DNA from: Takakia lepidozioides
Taxonomy: Eukaryota > Streptophyta > Takakiopsida > Takakiales > Takakiaceae
Length of the DNA stretch: 64,000 nucleotides
Direction: 5' to 3'
Assembly (NCBI GenBank): GCA_030704615.1
Contig: CM060731.1
Coordinates: 74,690,756 to 74,754,755 of the forward strand
Shown here: positions 33,005-42,638 of the stretch, piece by piece
Layout of the letters: each line of letters opens with the position of its first letter
Numbering within the stretch: position 1 is the first letter of the stretch
The notes under the pieces: model-generated
The model's input: only the letters and a program-made list of their open reading frames with translations
Databases searched by the model: none
Told to the model about the DNA's origin: nothing
Program-made: the position numbers and the translations under genes

Positions 33005-33697
33005 CTCAAGTGGTGTTAGGGAAAATGGCGCCGAATTTCCAGTCAGGGCTCCGAAAATGGCTAAGTCCCTAGACTGGCTGGCCCGGAACTGGAAATTCGG
33101 TGCCATTTTCCAGTTCCAGGCCCTATTGCCGTCCAGGGACTTAGCCATTTTCGGTCTAAGTCCCTAGGGTGGCTGGCCCGGAACTGGAAATTTGGCGCCG
33201 TTTTCCAGTTCTAGGCCCTATTGCCGTCCAGGGACTTAGCCATTTTCGGGCTAAGTCCCTAGACTGGCTGGCCCTGAACTGGAAATTCGGCGCCATTTTC
33301 CAGTTCCAGGCCCTATTGCCGTTCAGGGACTTAGCCATTTTCGGGCTAAGTCCCTAGGGTGGCTGGCCCGGAACTGGAAATTCGGTGCCGTTTTCCAGTT
33401 CTAGGCCCTATTGCCGTCCAGGGACTTAGCCATTTTCGTGCTAAGTCCCTAGGGTGGCTGGCCCGGAACTGGAAATTCGGCGCCGTTTTCCAGTTCTAGG
33501 CCCTATTGCCGTCCAGGGACTTAGCCATTTTCGGGCTAAGTCCCTAGACTGGTTGGCCCTAAACTGGAAATTCGGCGCCATTTTCCAGTTCCAGGCCCTA
33601 TTGCCGTTCAGGGACTTAGCCATTTTCGGGCTAAGTCCCTAGACTGGCTGGCCCTGAAGTGGAAATTCGGCGCCATTTTCCAGTTGTAGGCCCTATA
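33005..33697. repeat. Element D tandem array, seven units of about 95 bp
   Basis: Each unit: gggacttagccattttcggg, ctaagtccctag, a ggctggccc.gaactg stretch, gaaattcggcgccattttcc, then agttccaggccctattgccg. The paired words gggacttag and ctaagtccc give one hairpin per unit; ggaaattcggcgcc...ttttcc gives another. It lies in what would be an intron between the ParB-like and methylase parts, and it ends at the inversion breakpoint. Confidence 0.9.
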
Positions 33698-34009
33698 AGC
33701 TAAATTAATACCTCCAGTAGATGAGGAAGATGATGATAATGGAGATGGCAGTGATGTGCCTAAGATGGTGAGGCTTGGAGAGATGAGAAGGAGCTGCACA
33801 AGGAAGTGACAGATACCATAAGGGAAATGCAGAAGAGTACTGATATCCCTATGGTAGATTCCTCAGATTCTGAAAGAGAAGAGGAAGAGAGTGAAGATGA
33901 AGTGAAGAAAGAAGCTGCACAAGTGCAAAGTAATGAAGGGACATTGGCTGAAGTAATATGCCAAACTAAAGCTGAGATTACCATTGGACAGTTATTGGCT
34001 GTGGCACCC
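33698..34009 (+). pseudogene. Displaced piece of element B gag-pol (gag-protease linker), inverted
   Basis: The plus-strand reading is LIPPVDEEDDDNGDGSDVP near the start and EVICQTKAEITIGQLLAVAP at the end. It is the acidic linker that normally follows the last zinc knuckle of Gag and precedes protease. The rest of element B is on the minus strand, so this piece is upside down. Its start fits the end of gag at 36173. Its end (APHC, running into the 9-bp duplication) fits the minus-strand reading that resumes at 23253. This gives the second line of evidence for the inversion. Confidence 0.75.
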
Positions 34010-34018
34010 CATTGTAGG
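34010..34018. repeat. 9-bp target duplication of element D (right copy)
   Basis: cattgtagg, the reverse complement of 23253-23261. It abuts the right terminal repeat of D. Confidence 0.75.
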
Positions 34019-34052
34019 GGGGGTTGCTATTTCATGAGCGGAAAAAAAAAAA
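34019..34052. repeat. Element D terminal inverted repeat, right
   Basis: gggggttgctatttcatgag, then cgg, an A-tract and gcatgagc. It shares gctatttcatgagc and a second catgagc with the left end. Confidence 0.75.
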
Positions 34053-34224
34053 GCATGAGCAGACCATTGTGAGTCCACGGAAATAGGGTTAGGAGGCACG
34101 GAAATAGGGTCATGTGAAGTTGGAATGTGGCACCAGTGGACTTGAAATGCAACATTTTATTGCAAATTTTGTGGCAAGCCACGTCTATACAAGTGTGTTC
34201 TAACTGTCATAGCCGGAATGGGCA

Positions 34225-36172
34225 CTACTCTCCTACACCCTCCGAGGAACTTGCCCCACCTTCTTCCTCATCCCCCTCATCCCCCTCATCCTCCGAGCTC
34301 TGTGATGCATCAGTTCCACTATGCCTCTCAAAAATCCCGTCCTCTCCTTGGGGGACTGTCCACCTCACCTCCTGGGAATCTTCTGCGTCTTCTCCCCCAC
34401 TTTCCTCAGCAGAATCCAAGACAAATCTACGAGCCCGACGGGCTCTAATAGCTGCTGCCTCCTCCCTCATCTTCATTTTCTTGAGGCTTGCCTCGTCTAA
34501 AATCTGTTGTACACGACTACGTTCGGAACACCTCCTAATGGACACCGAAGCAAGCCGGGCAGCATAAGTAGGAAGGATGTACTCCCTTTCTGGACTAGGC
34601 ATGAAATCCCCCTGGCAAAAAAAGGCACGTTCCTCCTGCCCACGAACTCCGGTGTAGACGTCCCTCCGGCAGTACTTGGCATCCTACAGTAAGAACAAAT
34701 CCACTTGAAGAATGTCAATACCAGCACAACCAGAAAGGGTTTTCAATGAAATAAGAGAGCGGAGGGAGGTGCCTCACGAAATCTCGAGGCAACTTACAAT
34801 GCCACCACTCACTCGTAAACCGGGGGCTCCTCGGCCTCGATCCCAACTTCCTCCCCCTGCTCCTTCTCGGATTTTTCCTCATCCTCCGAGGATGCCTCTT
34901 CCTCTTTCGGCAGACGTTCAGCCGCTGCAAGTTCCGAGTTGTGGAGGGCAGTATCTGGCTCGAAGGCGAACACATGCCTATCGGACAACGTCCCTGCCCA
35001 CATTGAAGCACCTGAGGAACAAAGCGGGCGGTTAATAGCTTGCGGCATGCAATTGTAATCGGGCCAGGGGACAAACTGAGCACGTGAAGGCTTACCCGTG
35101 CCACATGTGAGGTCCAGAATCCGCCCTTGGACATCCGAGCACGTCTCCATGAGGGTTTGGATGAAAGCAGGGCTCCAGGTCCGGCTATACCGCCACGGTT
35201 TGCCTGTCTTTGTGTCATTCGGCATACTAGAGTGGGGCACATAGTTGTAGAGGACATCGTAGGTTACAGGGTCCACAGCGGCATCAACAAGACGACCGTC
35301 GTTGCGGAATTTGAACGTAGACCCTCTCTTCACAAAGCAATATGCCTCAAACACCAATGTCTGCACATCCAACAAAGAAGGGATCAACTCCAGGGTCTAC
35401 TTAACATACACCACAATATGAAGTGAATGCAAAAGATTGATAACTTACACTTTGGCCCACTGTTCACAACCCCTGCGTACTGATGCAAAACCATTTTCTG
35501 AGGAGGACCGGGGTGACACTTTTCGGTGTCCACCTTGCCACCGCATTCTCTGTGGTCTTCCCTCTCGTGGCAATGACAACCACACATCCACAGTCATCCA
35601 GAAGCATCCCCGCCAGCCCAAACCCGGCTTTCCAGTAGTCCTCAGTAAACCTGTTCCAGGTGGGCACACCATCCAGGCCCTCCAGCAGCTCCCCATCTGG
35701 AATGTCGAGGAGAATCATGTCGCAAGCTCTCTCCACCTCAACCCCCCCCCCGAGTGCTCTTGCAATTCGTGCTCACAGCCGTGAAGAATTCCATCATGGC
35801 TTCAAAACCAGGGGTGTCTTTAGGCTCTGTACCGCCAGCCCTCTTCTTGGCTTTCCCCTTCTGCTCCGCCAGAGACTTGTTGTGTGCCACCTTCTTCGCC
35901 CTGGCAGCGAGAGCATCAAGGAAGCTCTCATTGACGCATTGGATGATGGTTGGAGGTTCTAGCTTTGGCCTGTGCGTAAACGTCACCGCCGAATACCGGC
36001 GTGTAGGCTCGCCCTCAAATGCCAACTTCTTGGCAGAACCAGTCCCACTCCGAACTGACTTGGGAACCCGGACGACCGGTGACTGGGTAGGAGCAACAGC
36101 AGTCGAAGGACCTTGAACGAAGTCGTCGTCCGAGTCACTCTCTTGGGTCCCCTCCTGCGCCTCCTCCGATGC
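34225..36172 (-). CDS. Element D DNA N4/N6-methylase-like domain (inverted with the D end)
   Basis: Minus-strand exons: 36172 to about 35460 (N-terminal part with PTIIQCVNESFLDALAARAK, then CDMILLDIPDGELLEGLDGV, GLAGMLLDDCGCVVVIATRG); about 35390-35096 (FVKRGSTFKFRNDGRLVDAA ... GRILDLTCGTG); 35011-34813 (GASMWAGTLSDRHVFAFEPD plus an acidic stretch); and about 34690-34225 (Arg-rich then acidic tail). The order (D-x-P-x motif IV first, glycine-rich SAM motif last) fits N4/N6 amino-methylases. The introns after the SAM glycines (phase 1) and in the next exon (phase 2) match those at 359/463 and 682/792. Oddities: motif IV is DIPD rather than DPPY; a run of ten G/C at 35742-35751 sits at a frame change; another frame change lies near 35480; the final exon's frame is unclear. 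Activity is doubtful for this copy. Confidence 0.6.
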
Positions 36173-38037
36173 CCCGATGAACAGGCTGCCTTACGATGTC
36201 CTGCCTGATTACAATAGTAACACAGTTCTTCACCATTGGGTCCTCACCCTTGGTCTGCTCTGGGATTACTTCTATAATCCTGATCCCCTGGCTGGTAATT
36301 CCCCCTTGCATTACCCTGATAGTTGCCCCTGGGATTTCCTTGATAATTCCCTCTTGGATTACCTCTTCCTCCCATACCATTGTTATAACCACCAGGCCTA
36401 CCATAGTGGTCTTAATCACCGTTTCTTCTTGGCTGGGGCTGCACTTGATGCACCCTTACTTGCCTCGGTTCTCTTGCAGCTGCCCTTCTGTTGTAATAAC
36501 AATTCTCAGTAGAATGGTTATCCATTTTACAAATAGTACAGTGTTTTTCCTTCATGTGGCATTCAGTGGTAGTATGGCCTTCATTCTGGCATTTTGCACA
36601 CCAAACACCCTTCCTCCAATGTGTTGCAGCCTCTGTGGCATACTTCTTCAAGATTTCTTCTAATCTTTTCTCATAGTTATCCCTCTTCAACTTTTCCTTC
36701 TTCTTACTCTTCCTCTTGAGCTCTTGCTCTTCATCCTCATCTGACTCATCCTCACAGTCCTCATCATCCATTTTCTCTCTCCTGAGCATTCCCAATTGCT
36801 CAATTCTGTTAGCTGTTTCAAATGCCTCCTCCACCGTATTATGGGGTAGCATATCCACTTCCTTTTGCAACTCTAGTCTTAGTCCACTCACAAACCAGGT
36901 CTTTTGTAACCCTGGTGCTGGTATAGCAGCCAACTTCTTCATCATTAACTCCATCTTTTCCATGTACTCTTCAACAGTTTCATGCTTCTTTTGCCTTAAC
37001 TGTTGTAAACTCCCATACACTTCATCCTCAGTTTTGCTTGTCCTGAACCTGTTTTGGAATGCCGTACTCACGCCATTCCAGGTTAGGAAATGATTATCTG
37101 GAAATCTTGCATACAATTCATTTGCTTTCATGATAAGTGAACAAGGAAACAGTCTCATCTTGGCATCATCGCCATTCTCATTGTTCACAATACACATGTG
37201 CTCAAATTGACTAATGTGTACATTAGGATCCCCTTTTCTTGAATATATTGGAAAAGGTGGTTTTGCCCCTGTTGGTTGTAACGCCATCTGTGGCCCTACC
37301 CCCTGCCCACTGACAGGTGCTGGCCTCCTTGCTGGTGCTGGTCCTTGAGGACCTATTGTAGTTGTGGTGGAACTTCCACCAAGTGCTGGCCCCTGAGCAC
37401 TCCCTGCTACTGGCCCCACTATATTCACAGTATTCCCAGCTCCAGTTGCACTACTTCCCACACTCCCTGTCCCCTCAGAGCCAGATCCAGGTAGCTCGCC
37501 TGATCCCCCTGAGCCGACACCTTCGTTGGCCTGTGATCCAAGTGCTCCACTTGATCCAGGTCCAACAGGTTGGGATGTCCTGGTTGTAGTCTCAACCTCA
37601 ACTGTTGGGTCTACTTCTTCATACTCTTCATCTTCCAATTTCTTCTCTCTATTTTCATCTTCCAAGTTCTGCCCTTGGGTTTCTTCTTCTTCACTCATGT
37701 AACTCAACTGAAGTGGTGTGGGAGAGTCTGAACTCTCCGTTGGCTCTGCCACATCTTCCTCTCCTTCCTGGCCTTGTGCCTCAGAAGTTGGAGTTCCTGC
37801 TTTTGGTGTTCCATGCCAACTCTGATCAAAGATTTCCGTCAAATCTTTAATCCAGGGATGTACCTCAGATCTTTCACCTCGTGCTTGTTCTTCTTCCCGT
37901 ACCAATTCCCTTAATCTTTCTTGTAAAGAATAAGAAGGAGTAGCATCCAACTCTAGTTCTTCCGGTATGGGTGATGTACTCTCTGATCTTAATGGCGTGA
38001 GAGGTCCAGATGATTCCCCTATGTCTATCTCTCCCAA
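36173..38037 (-). pseudogene. Element B gag
   Basis: A 541-codon frame (36412-38037) starts at ATG 38037: an acidic, Gly/Ser/Pro-rich N-terminal half, a capsid-like region (FPIYSRKGDPNVHISQFEHM, FLTWNGVSTAFQNRFRTSKT, QLRQKKHETVEEYMEKMELM), a highly charged stretch, then zinc knuckles CAKCQNEGHTTTEC and CTICKMDNHSTENC. A frame change near 36415 leads, in another frame, into a Gly/Asn/Arg-rich tail and a third knuckle (CYYCNQAGHRKAAC, about 36180-36230). The knuckle is cut at 36172 by the inversion breakpoint. The rest of the polyprotein continues at 33698 (inverted). Three successive zinc knuckles are more than the usual one or two. Confidence 0.85.
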
Positions 38038-38137
38038 AGATATGGATAATTAGCTTTCAAATAACTTTATCTTTTTGCTGAATATCTCTGGAGTCTAGCT
38101 TCTCTTTCATCACTCATGTCCCATGTCTTTCATATCC

Positions 38138-38725
38138 TTAATGAGGTAATAACCAAAACTCTCTTCTGTAGTATCTCTCATATATGCCTGGGTTTCTTTC
38201 AAGCTTCAATGCACCCCTGGCTATACTAGAAGTTTCCGTTACCATATAACCATATGGCAAACAAGTTTGAAAAGCTGTTCTTGGTGTGAGTTTGATCCAC
38301 AGAATACCCTTAGGAATCCAATTCTTTACCAGTACAAGCTCTTCATGCATATGAGTGTAAACATTCACTTTCCTTTCCTCCCAGCCTTTAAACTCTACTC
38401 GCTTAGTGGATAGCAATGCTATCACATAAACCAGTGTTGGTAACCAACGTGCTCTTCCTCTACAGGCCACTTGATAAATCTTTATCACTCCTTTCTCCAG
38501 ACCCCACTCAGGGTCAGCATCATGCACTCTCTTAAGGATGTTTTCTTTACAACCGTCTGGCAATTCCAAGAACCTCTGAAAGAATTGTTTGGACAATCTT
38601 TCCTTCTCAGTTCCACAAGGAATTTGATTCACATCAAATTCTTTAATGCTCCAACCACCATGATCCCACCAGATGCCTGTCACATCTGGTTGTTCATGAC
38701 CTAGTTCCCCAATATGGTCGCCAAA
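38138..38725 (-). CDS. Element B leader ORF between primer site and gag
   Basis: On the minus strand a frame is open from inside the LTR through the primer site to a stop at 38138, about 195 codons of internal sequence. It lacks a Met near the start of the internal region. It contains WWDHGGWSIKEFDVNQIPCG, FFQRFLELPDGCKENILKRV and RARWLPTLVYVIALLSTKRV. The composition looks like a globular protein and differs from Gag. I recognise no family. It could be a decayed N-terminal part of the gag polyprotein, read through the 100-nt gap to 38037, or a separate leader protein. Confidence 0.45.
   Translation of the reverse strand, partial: FGDHIGELGHEQPDVTGIWWDHGGWSIKEFDVNQIPCGTEKERLSKQFFQRFLELPDGCKENILKRVHDADPEWGLEKGVIKIYQVACRGRARWLPTLVYVIALLSTKRVEFKGWEERKVNVYTHMHEELVLVKNWIPKGILWIKLTPRTAFQTCLPYGYMVTETSSIARGALKLERNPGIYERYYRREFWLLPH
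38700..38725 (-). other. Element B primer-binding site
   Basis: Directly inside the 5' LTR the minus strand reads TTTGGCGACCATATTGGGGA. It has the TGGCG start typical of non-chromoviral plant Ty3 elements and not the TGGTATCAGAGC of elements A and C. The matching tRNA was not identified. Confidence 0.55.
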
Positions 38726-39664
38726 TGTCGAGCGGCTTTTACTCACCCATCCCTTCGCTATCCGAGGCGGAAACTCCAAGATAGAAGAGTTGGATATCTC
38801 TAAGCACTCAGCCCGCTCAGAACAATTAGTCATGACCTACAACTAGTGAATCATGGTTGTGCTTCCTGTTTGTATTTCTTCTTATCTTCATGTTAGCCAA
38901 TTACCTTACTGTGTATACTAAAGCATCAGATTGCTTCAGTATCTATCAAGCTTCACTCAAGTCACTCTACTCAGTGTGTGTTGCATCGAATAAGTATCAG
39001 TTTTGGATTTATCAGGTATCAGGCCGAAGCCATGGTGTCTCTAATCTGCTCTACGGTATCACTATAGCTCTACATGTAACAAGCATCTATTGTTCATCTT
39101 TCCTCCTCAAACATGCTCTCCATCCTTGTTCCCGTTCTTGCTCTCCGCTCGATCTCCTCTCCTCCTTCACCAAGAAGTGCCCCCCGTGAAGTGATCCCCT
39201 TCCTGTTGCCGCCCTGCCTCATCTCCCCGCAAGCTGTTCTAACCACCTAACTAACTAACTGTCACCCCTGAAGTAACACGTTCCCTCTGCAGTTGTCGTT
39301 CCTACACAGTCGTTCCCTGTCAATGCTAACCGTTCCCTATGTACGTTGTGACGGGCTGTGCAAAGCTGTGTCGAGTTGTGACTGGCTGTGTAAAACTGTG
39401 CCGGGCTGTGTCGGGCTGTGACAGCTGTGACTGACTGTGCGAAGCTGTGACTGGCTGTGACGGGCTGTGTCAGGCTGTGATAGACTGTGTCGGGTTGTGA
39501 CTGGCTGTGTGAGGCTGTGTCGACGTGTCTACCCTCCTAAAGCATGCGCCTGTCACCCCTAAGGCTTCTGTTGGTCTCAGTCTACCATCCGTAAGTCTGC
39601 GCAAAAATTAAGGATACCCCGCAGAACCCGTAAAAGCGTCCAAGTCCCAAACAGCCCTCTAACA
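38726..39664 (-). repeat. Element B, 5' LTR
   Basis: 939 bp, partner of 7150-8112. It contains the CTGTG minisatellite at 39348-39525 with fewer units than the other LTR. Confidence 0.9.
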
Positions 39665-40884
39665 CGCATCCTTCAAGGCCTGAAATGCTAACTCCTCTTC
39701 TGTACCCCACTTCCATCTAATTCCTTTGCCCAAAAGATTTGTCAATGGTTGGGCAATCTTTGAGAATGCTTGTACAAATCGTCTGTAGAATCCGGTAAGG
39801 CCAAGAAAACTCCTTAATTGGGTAATGTCTTCAGGGGCTATCCACTGCTGAATAGCTTCTATTTTCTCATTCATTACCTCAATTCCTTTTCTACTCACGC
39901 GATGCCCAAGATAATCTACTTCTTGTTTTCCAAACTCACATTTAGATGCTTTGGCATATAGCTGATTTTCATGGAGAACTTGTAATACTTGTTTGAGGTG
40001 GTTTCTATGCTTGACAAGGCTGTTATTATAGATCAAAATATCATCTAAAAATACTATCACAAATCTATCTAAGAATGGGCGAAAGATATCATTCAAGAGG
40101 CCCATGAATGTGGCTGGGACATTGGTCTTATAAAGCCTTTTGATAGTAGGTCCTTGACTTGAGCCTTACATTCTTCCAACTCATTTGGTGCTAATCGATA
40201 AAGGACTTTACAAGAATGAGTACTATTTTGAACAACCTCAATCTTATGATCTACTCTTCTCTTTGGCGGAAGCCGTGCTGGTAGGTCATCTGGAAAGACA
40301 TCTTTGAACTATTTCAATACACTCTATAATTCTATAGGGACCTCACTCATGTTTTTTTTTGGATTTTCCACGTCTATTATTAAACCTACAAATAATAAAT
40401 CTTTCTTACATATAGCTGTAGTACCTATAACAAATGATGGTAGGTTCCGATATGGTGTCCTCATTCGATCTCCCCATATTTTCCAATTCTGGGTTTTGAC
40501 TATCTTTCGACACCAATCAACATCAGGGTTGTGAGATTCCATCCAAGACATGCCTAATATTACATCATATCAAGCCAGTCTGACCACTTGTCATTCTAAG
40601 GTTTCTCTATATTTACCAATCGACAACTCTATGTTTTTAGGTAGTGTCTCAATAGCCTCTATATGTCCATTTGGCATTTCTACTTCCTCTCTTTCATCCT
40701 TTTCTAAGGGGAGTCCTAGTTTCAAGGCAGCCTTTCTAGATAAGAAGTTTTCTATTGCCCCAGGGTCTATCAACACTCTCACATGAATACTTTCCAAGAT
40801 TCCATCTGCCACAATTAAGTGCGTCTCTTTCTTGCCTGCATGATTGATTTGCCTCTTTTCCTTGTAGGGCCCCTCACATTTCAT
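39665..40884 (-). pseudogene. Element A protease and reverse transcriptase
   Basis: Read right to left. The protease-like frame at 40591-40884 has LIDPGAIENFLSRKAALKLG, where the usual active site is D-S/T-G-A, so Ser/Thr is Pro. Downstream come GTTAICKKDLLFVG, then LPPKRRVDHKIEVVQ near 40250 and ECKAQVKDLLSKGFIRP near 40150. After that the reading jumps directly to NVPATFMGLLNDIF. The fingers and first catalytic Asp region of reverse transcriptase (roughly 80 codons) is therefore deleted at about 40120-40140. The rest is intact at 39665-40105 (FVIVFLDDILIYN, KASKCEFGKQEVDYLGHRVS, RSFLGLTGFYRRFVQAFSKI) and breaks off at element B after ALKDA. This copy cannot make an active enzyme. Confidence 0.85.
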
Positions 40885-40919
40885 CTTCTTTGTAGAACCA
40901 GTAAGACCGCGAGGTCTAC

Positions 40920-42002
40920 TTACTGGTTGTCCTCGTTTTCCTGCTCATTGTGATGTTCGTTATCTTCTCCTCTCCTTAAACTGTTAAGAGGTCTTCGATA
41001 AGTTTGTCGATTGTACCTTCCACTTCGGCAGTTGGCTGCAAGATGTCCGTATTTTCCACAGTTGTAACATTGTCTAGTTTCCCTTTGTCCTTCTGTTCGT
41101 GAGAATGTTGAGGAGGTCACATCCTTGTCATTCAATTTCATTCGCCGCTGTGTGTTATCTTCCCTAGATCTCATTCCCGGCCTATTTCTTTGAGAGTATT
41201 GGAAGTTATCCCGTCTTCGAAGATTTCCAAGTTCCATAGGCGTTGGTCCGTATTGGTTCAATGGAACGTGTATACCTTCGTCGTATTTTGGTAGCGTCCC
41301 TTCAATCTTTTGGGCCAATAAAATTGCTTCGTGGACATCAACCGATTAGCGTAAAATTACCTCTCCTTGAATTTTCTTCTTCAATCATCTTTTGAAGTTG
41401 TCTAAAGTTTCTGCATGACTCATGTCTTCGATTTGGACCTGAAGATTAAAAAAATCTTCAATGTAATTTTGCACACTCCCGCGTTGTTCCAAATTCCATA
41501 ATTTCATTCGAGCAGTTGTAACAACATCTACTGCCTTGAATTGTTGGAGCAGTCCCGCTTTCAAGGTGCTCCATAGTAAAGGTTCTCTTTTTGCAATCTG
41601 TCTTATTTCCTATGTCTGTAACCATGTTGAAGCATTGTCGAGTAGAAAAGATCGTATGAACATTCCGTGGTCCAAAACACTTGATGTAGGGAAATATGAC
41701 AGATATACCTCCATTCGATAAATCCATCCTTCTAGCACTCCCATGACGCGACTTCTTTTATACGACTCAACCTTGCATGTCTTGGTCATTTTTTGCAGTA
41801 ACGTATCCGACCCATCAGCAACCAGTCCCGGGTGGTTGATTGTCTCACTTGTTTAAGCTCCTCCATCAATACGTTGTTTTGTTGTTGGGTCGTGACAAAA
41901 GCATTTTGCAATTCGTGTAAGCGTTCCATTATCCATACCGTCTGATCATTAGCTTAATGAGTAGTGTGTGCGTTGTCCACCATTTCTTCATTGTCCGCCA
42001 TC
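40920..42002 (-). pseudogene. Element A gag
   Basis: A probable start ATG near 42002 gives MADNEEMVDNAHTTH, then a stop. After frame changes, QLQNAFVTTQQQN-like and coiled residues are seen around 41900. Nearest to pol, 40920-41318 reads PLNQYGPTPMELGNLRRRDN and a CCHC knuckle CYNCGKYGHLAANC, followed by an Arg/Asn-rich tail. Many frameshifts across 41320-41900. Confidence 0.7.
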
Positions 42003-42638
42003 TTGCTCCACTACTCATTTTTTCGTGGTGTTTGTCTTCTAAAATTAATGTATACTATCTCTATTGTGTTATCCTAATACAGTATGTAAATAGTGCAATC
42101 CCAAACCATCTCGTACGTGACTATTGGTAATACAAAATGGACGTTTGAACTCATGATAAGGTTTATGAATTCTACCCCAAATTCTGCAACTAAAAATCTT
42201 ACAAGATGATGTTTGTCGATGGTGCACACATTGATACTAAATACATTTGGCGGTGAAAAATTAGGCGGAAAATGTCTACCTCGATCTTTGAGCTATGTAT
42301 ATATACATATGTATACCTTCCAATTTTTAATTATAAGAAAGACGACAGGTCGTGGGTTTTGTAACATTTCTTGATATTATTATCTCCAAATCTCTATACT
42401 ATCATATCTCTAATTTCTGCTTTACAACGACATATAATTTTAAACTCACACTCCGAAGGAAAATCACGGAAATGGGATTGATTTAAGTCCATAAAATTTT
42501 TATACTATCGTTATGACGCACCATCACTACTATCTATTCAACACTTAAAAATATTAACAACAAAAATCTCCTAAAAAAAACATCTTAATCGAATCTTATT
42601 CACTTTCAACTTTAAGAAAGACTAGGCTCTGATATCAT
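42003..42638 (-). other. Element A 5' leader with primer-binding site
   Basis: AT-rich untranslated leader without coding signal. On the minus strand the primer site TGATATCAGAGCC lies at about 42625-42637, immediately inside the LTR. Confidence 0.7.

Larger units (their letters stand above)
23262..36172. mobile_element. Element D: Mutator-like (MULE) transposon of about 12.6 kb, rearranged by an inversion
   Basis: Terminal repeats sharing gctatttcatgagc lie at 23262-23290 and 34019-34052, each next to one copy of the 9-bp duplication. Both repeats now point the same way, which a simple insertion cannot give. If the segment of about 33697-36172 is inverted, three things come right at once: the termini face each other, the B linker at 33697-34018 joins B's gag, and the methylase exons follow the plus-strand gene at 29.6-32.95 kb. 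Contents: a SWIM-type MULE transposase (minus strand), tandem palindrome arrays, and a spliced gene with ParB-like and DNA-methylase-like regions. MULE identity rests on the transposase core, the SWIM finger, the terminal inverted repeats and the 9-bp duplication. Confidence 0.75.
7150..39664 (-). mobile_element. Element B: 32.5-kb Ty3 (gypsy) element, minus strand, inserted in element A
   Basis: The LTRs at 7150-8112 and 38726-39664 start TGTCGAGCGG and end CTCTAACA. The flanking 5-bp duplications are identical (cgcat, 7145-7149 and 39665-39669). Orientation is minus. A purine tract (gagagggggaggggt on the minus strand) abuts the left LTR. The right LTR is followed on the minus strand by TTTGGCGACCATATTGGGGA, a TGGCG-type primer site unlike the Met-tRNA sites of elements A and C. 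Order in the element: leader ORF, gag with zinc knuckles, [element D], protease, reverse transcriptase, [element C], RNase H, integrase, then a long accessory ORF. There is no chromodomain. Great length, a TGGCG primer site and an extra ORF after integrase resemble the non-chromoviral Tat/Athila side of Ty3 elements. That lineage assignment is inference. Removing C (7.0 kb) and D (about 12.6 kb) leaves an ancestral element of about 13 kb. Confidence 0.9.

Noticed and set aside
23262-34052. Two separate MULE copies instead of one inverted element
   Set aside because: Two insertions would give two different target duplications. Here the single 9-bp word is split between the two ends, and the host retrotransposon reading resumes exactly across it.
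34127-34567. 146-codon plus-strand frame
   Set aside because: Antisense to the acidic and Arg-rich C-terminal exon of the methylase-like gene. Pro/Ser-rich composition expected of a shadow.
36196-37093. Plus-strand frames opposite element B gag (up to 155 codons)
   Set aside because: Shadows of the minus-strand Gag with its zinc knuckles. The Ser/Cys-rich compositions come from the reverse complement of Glu/Lys codons.
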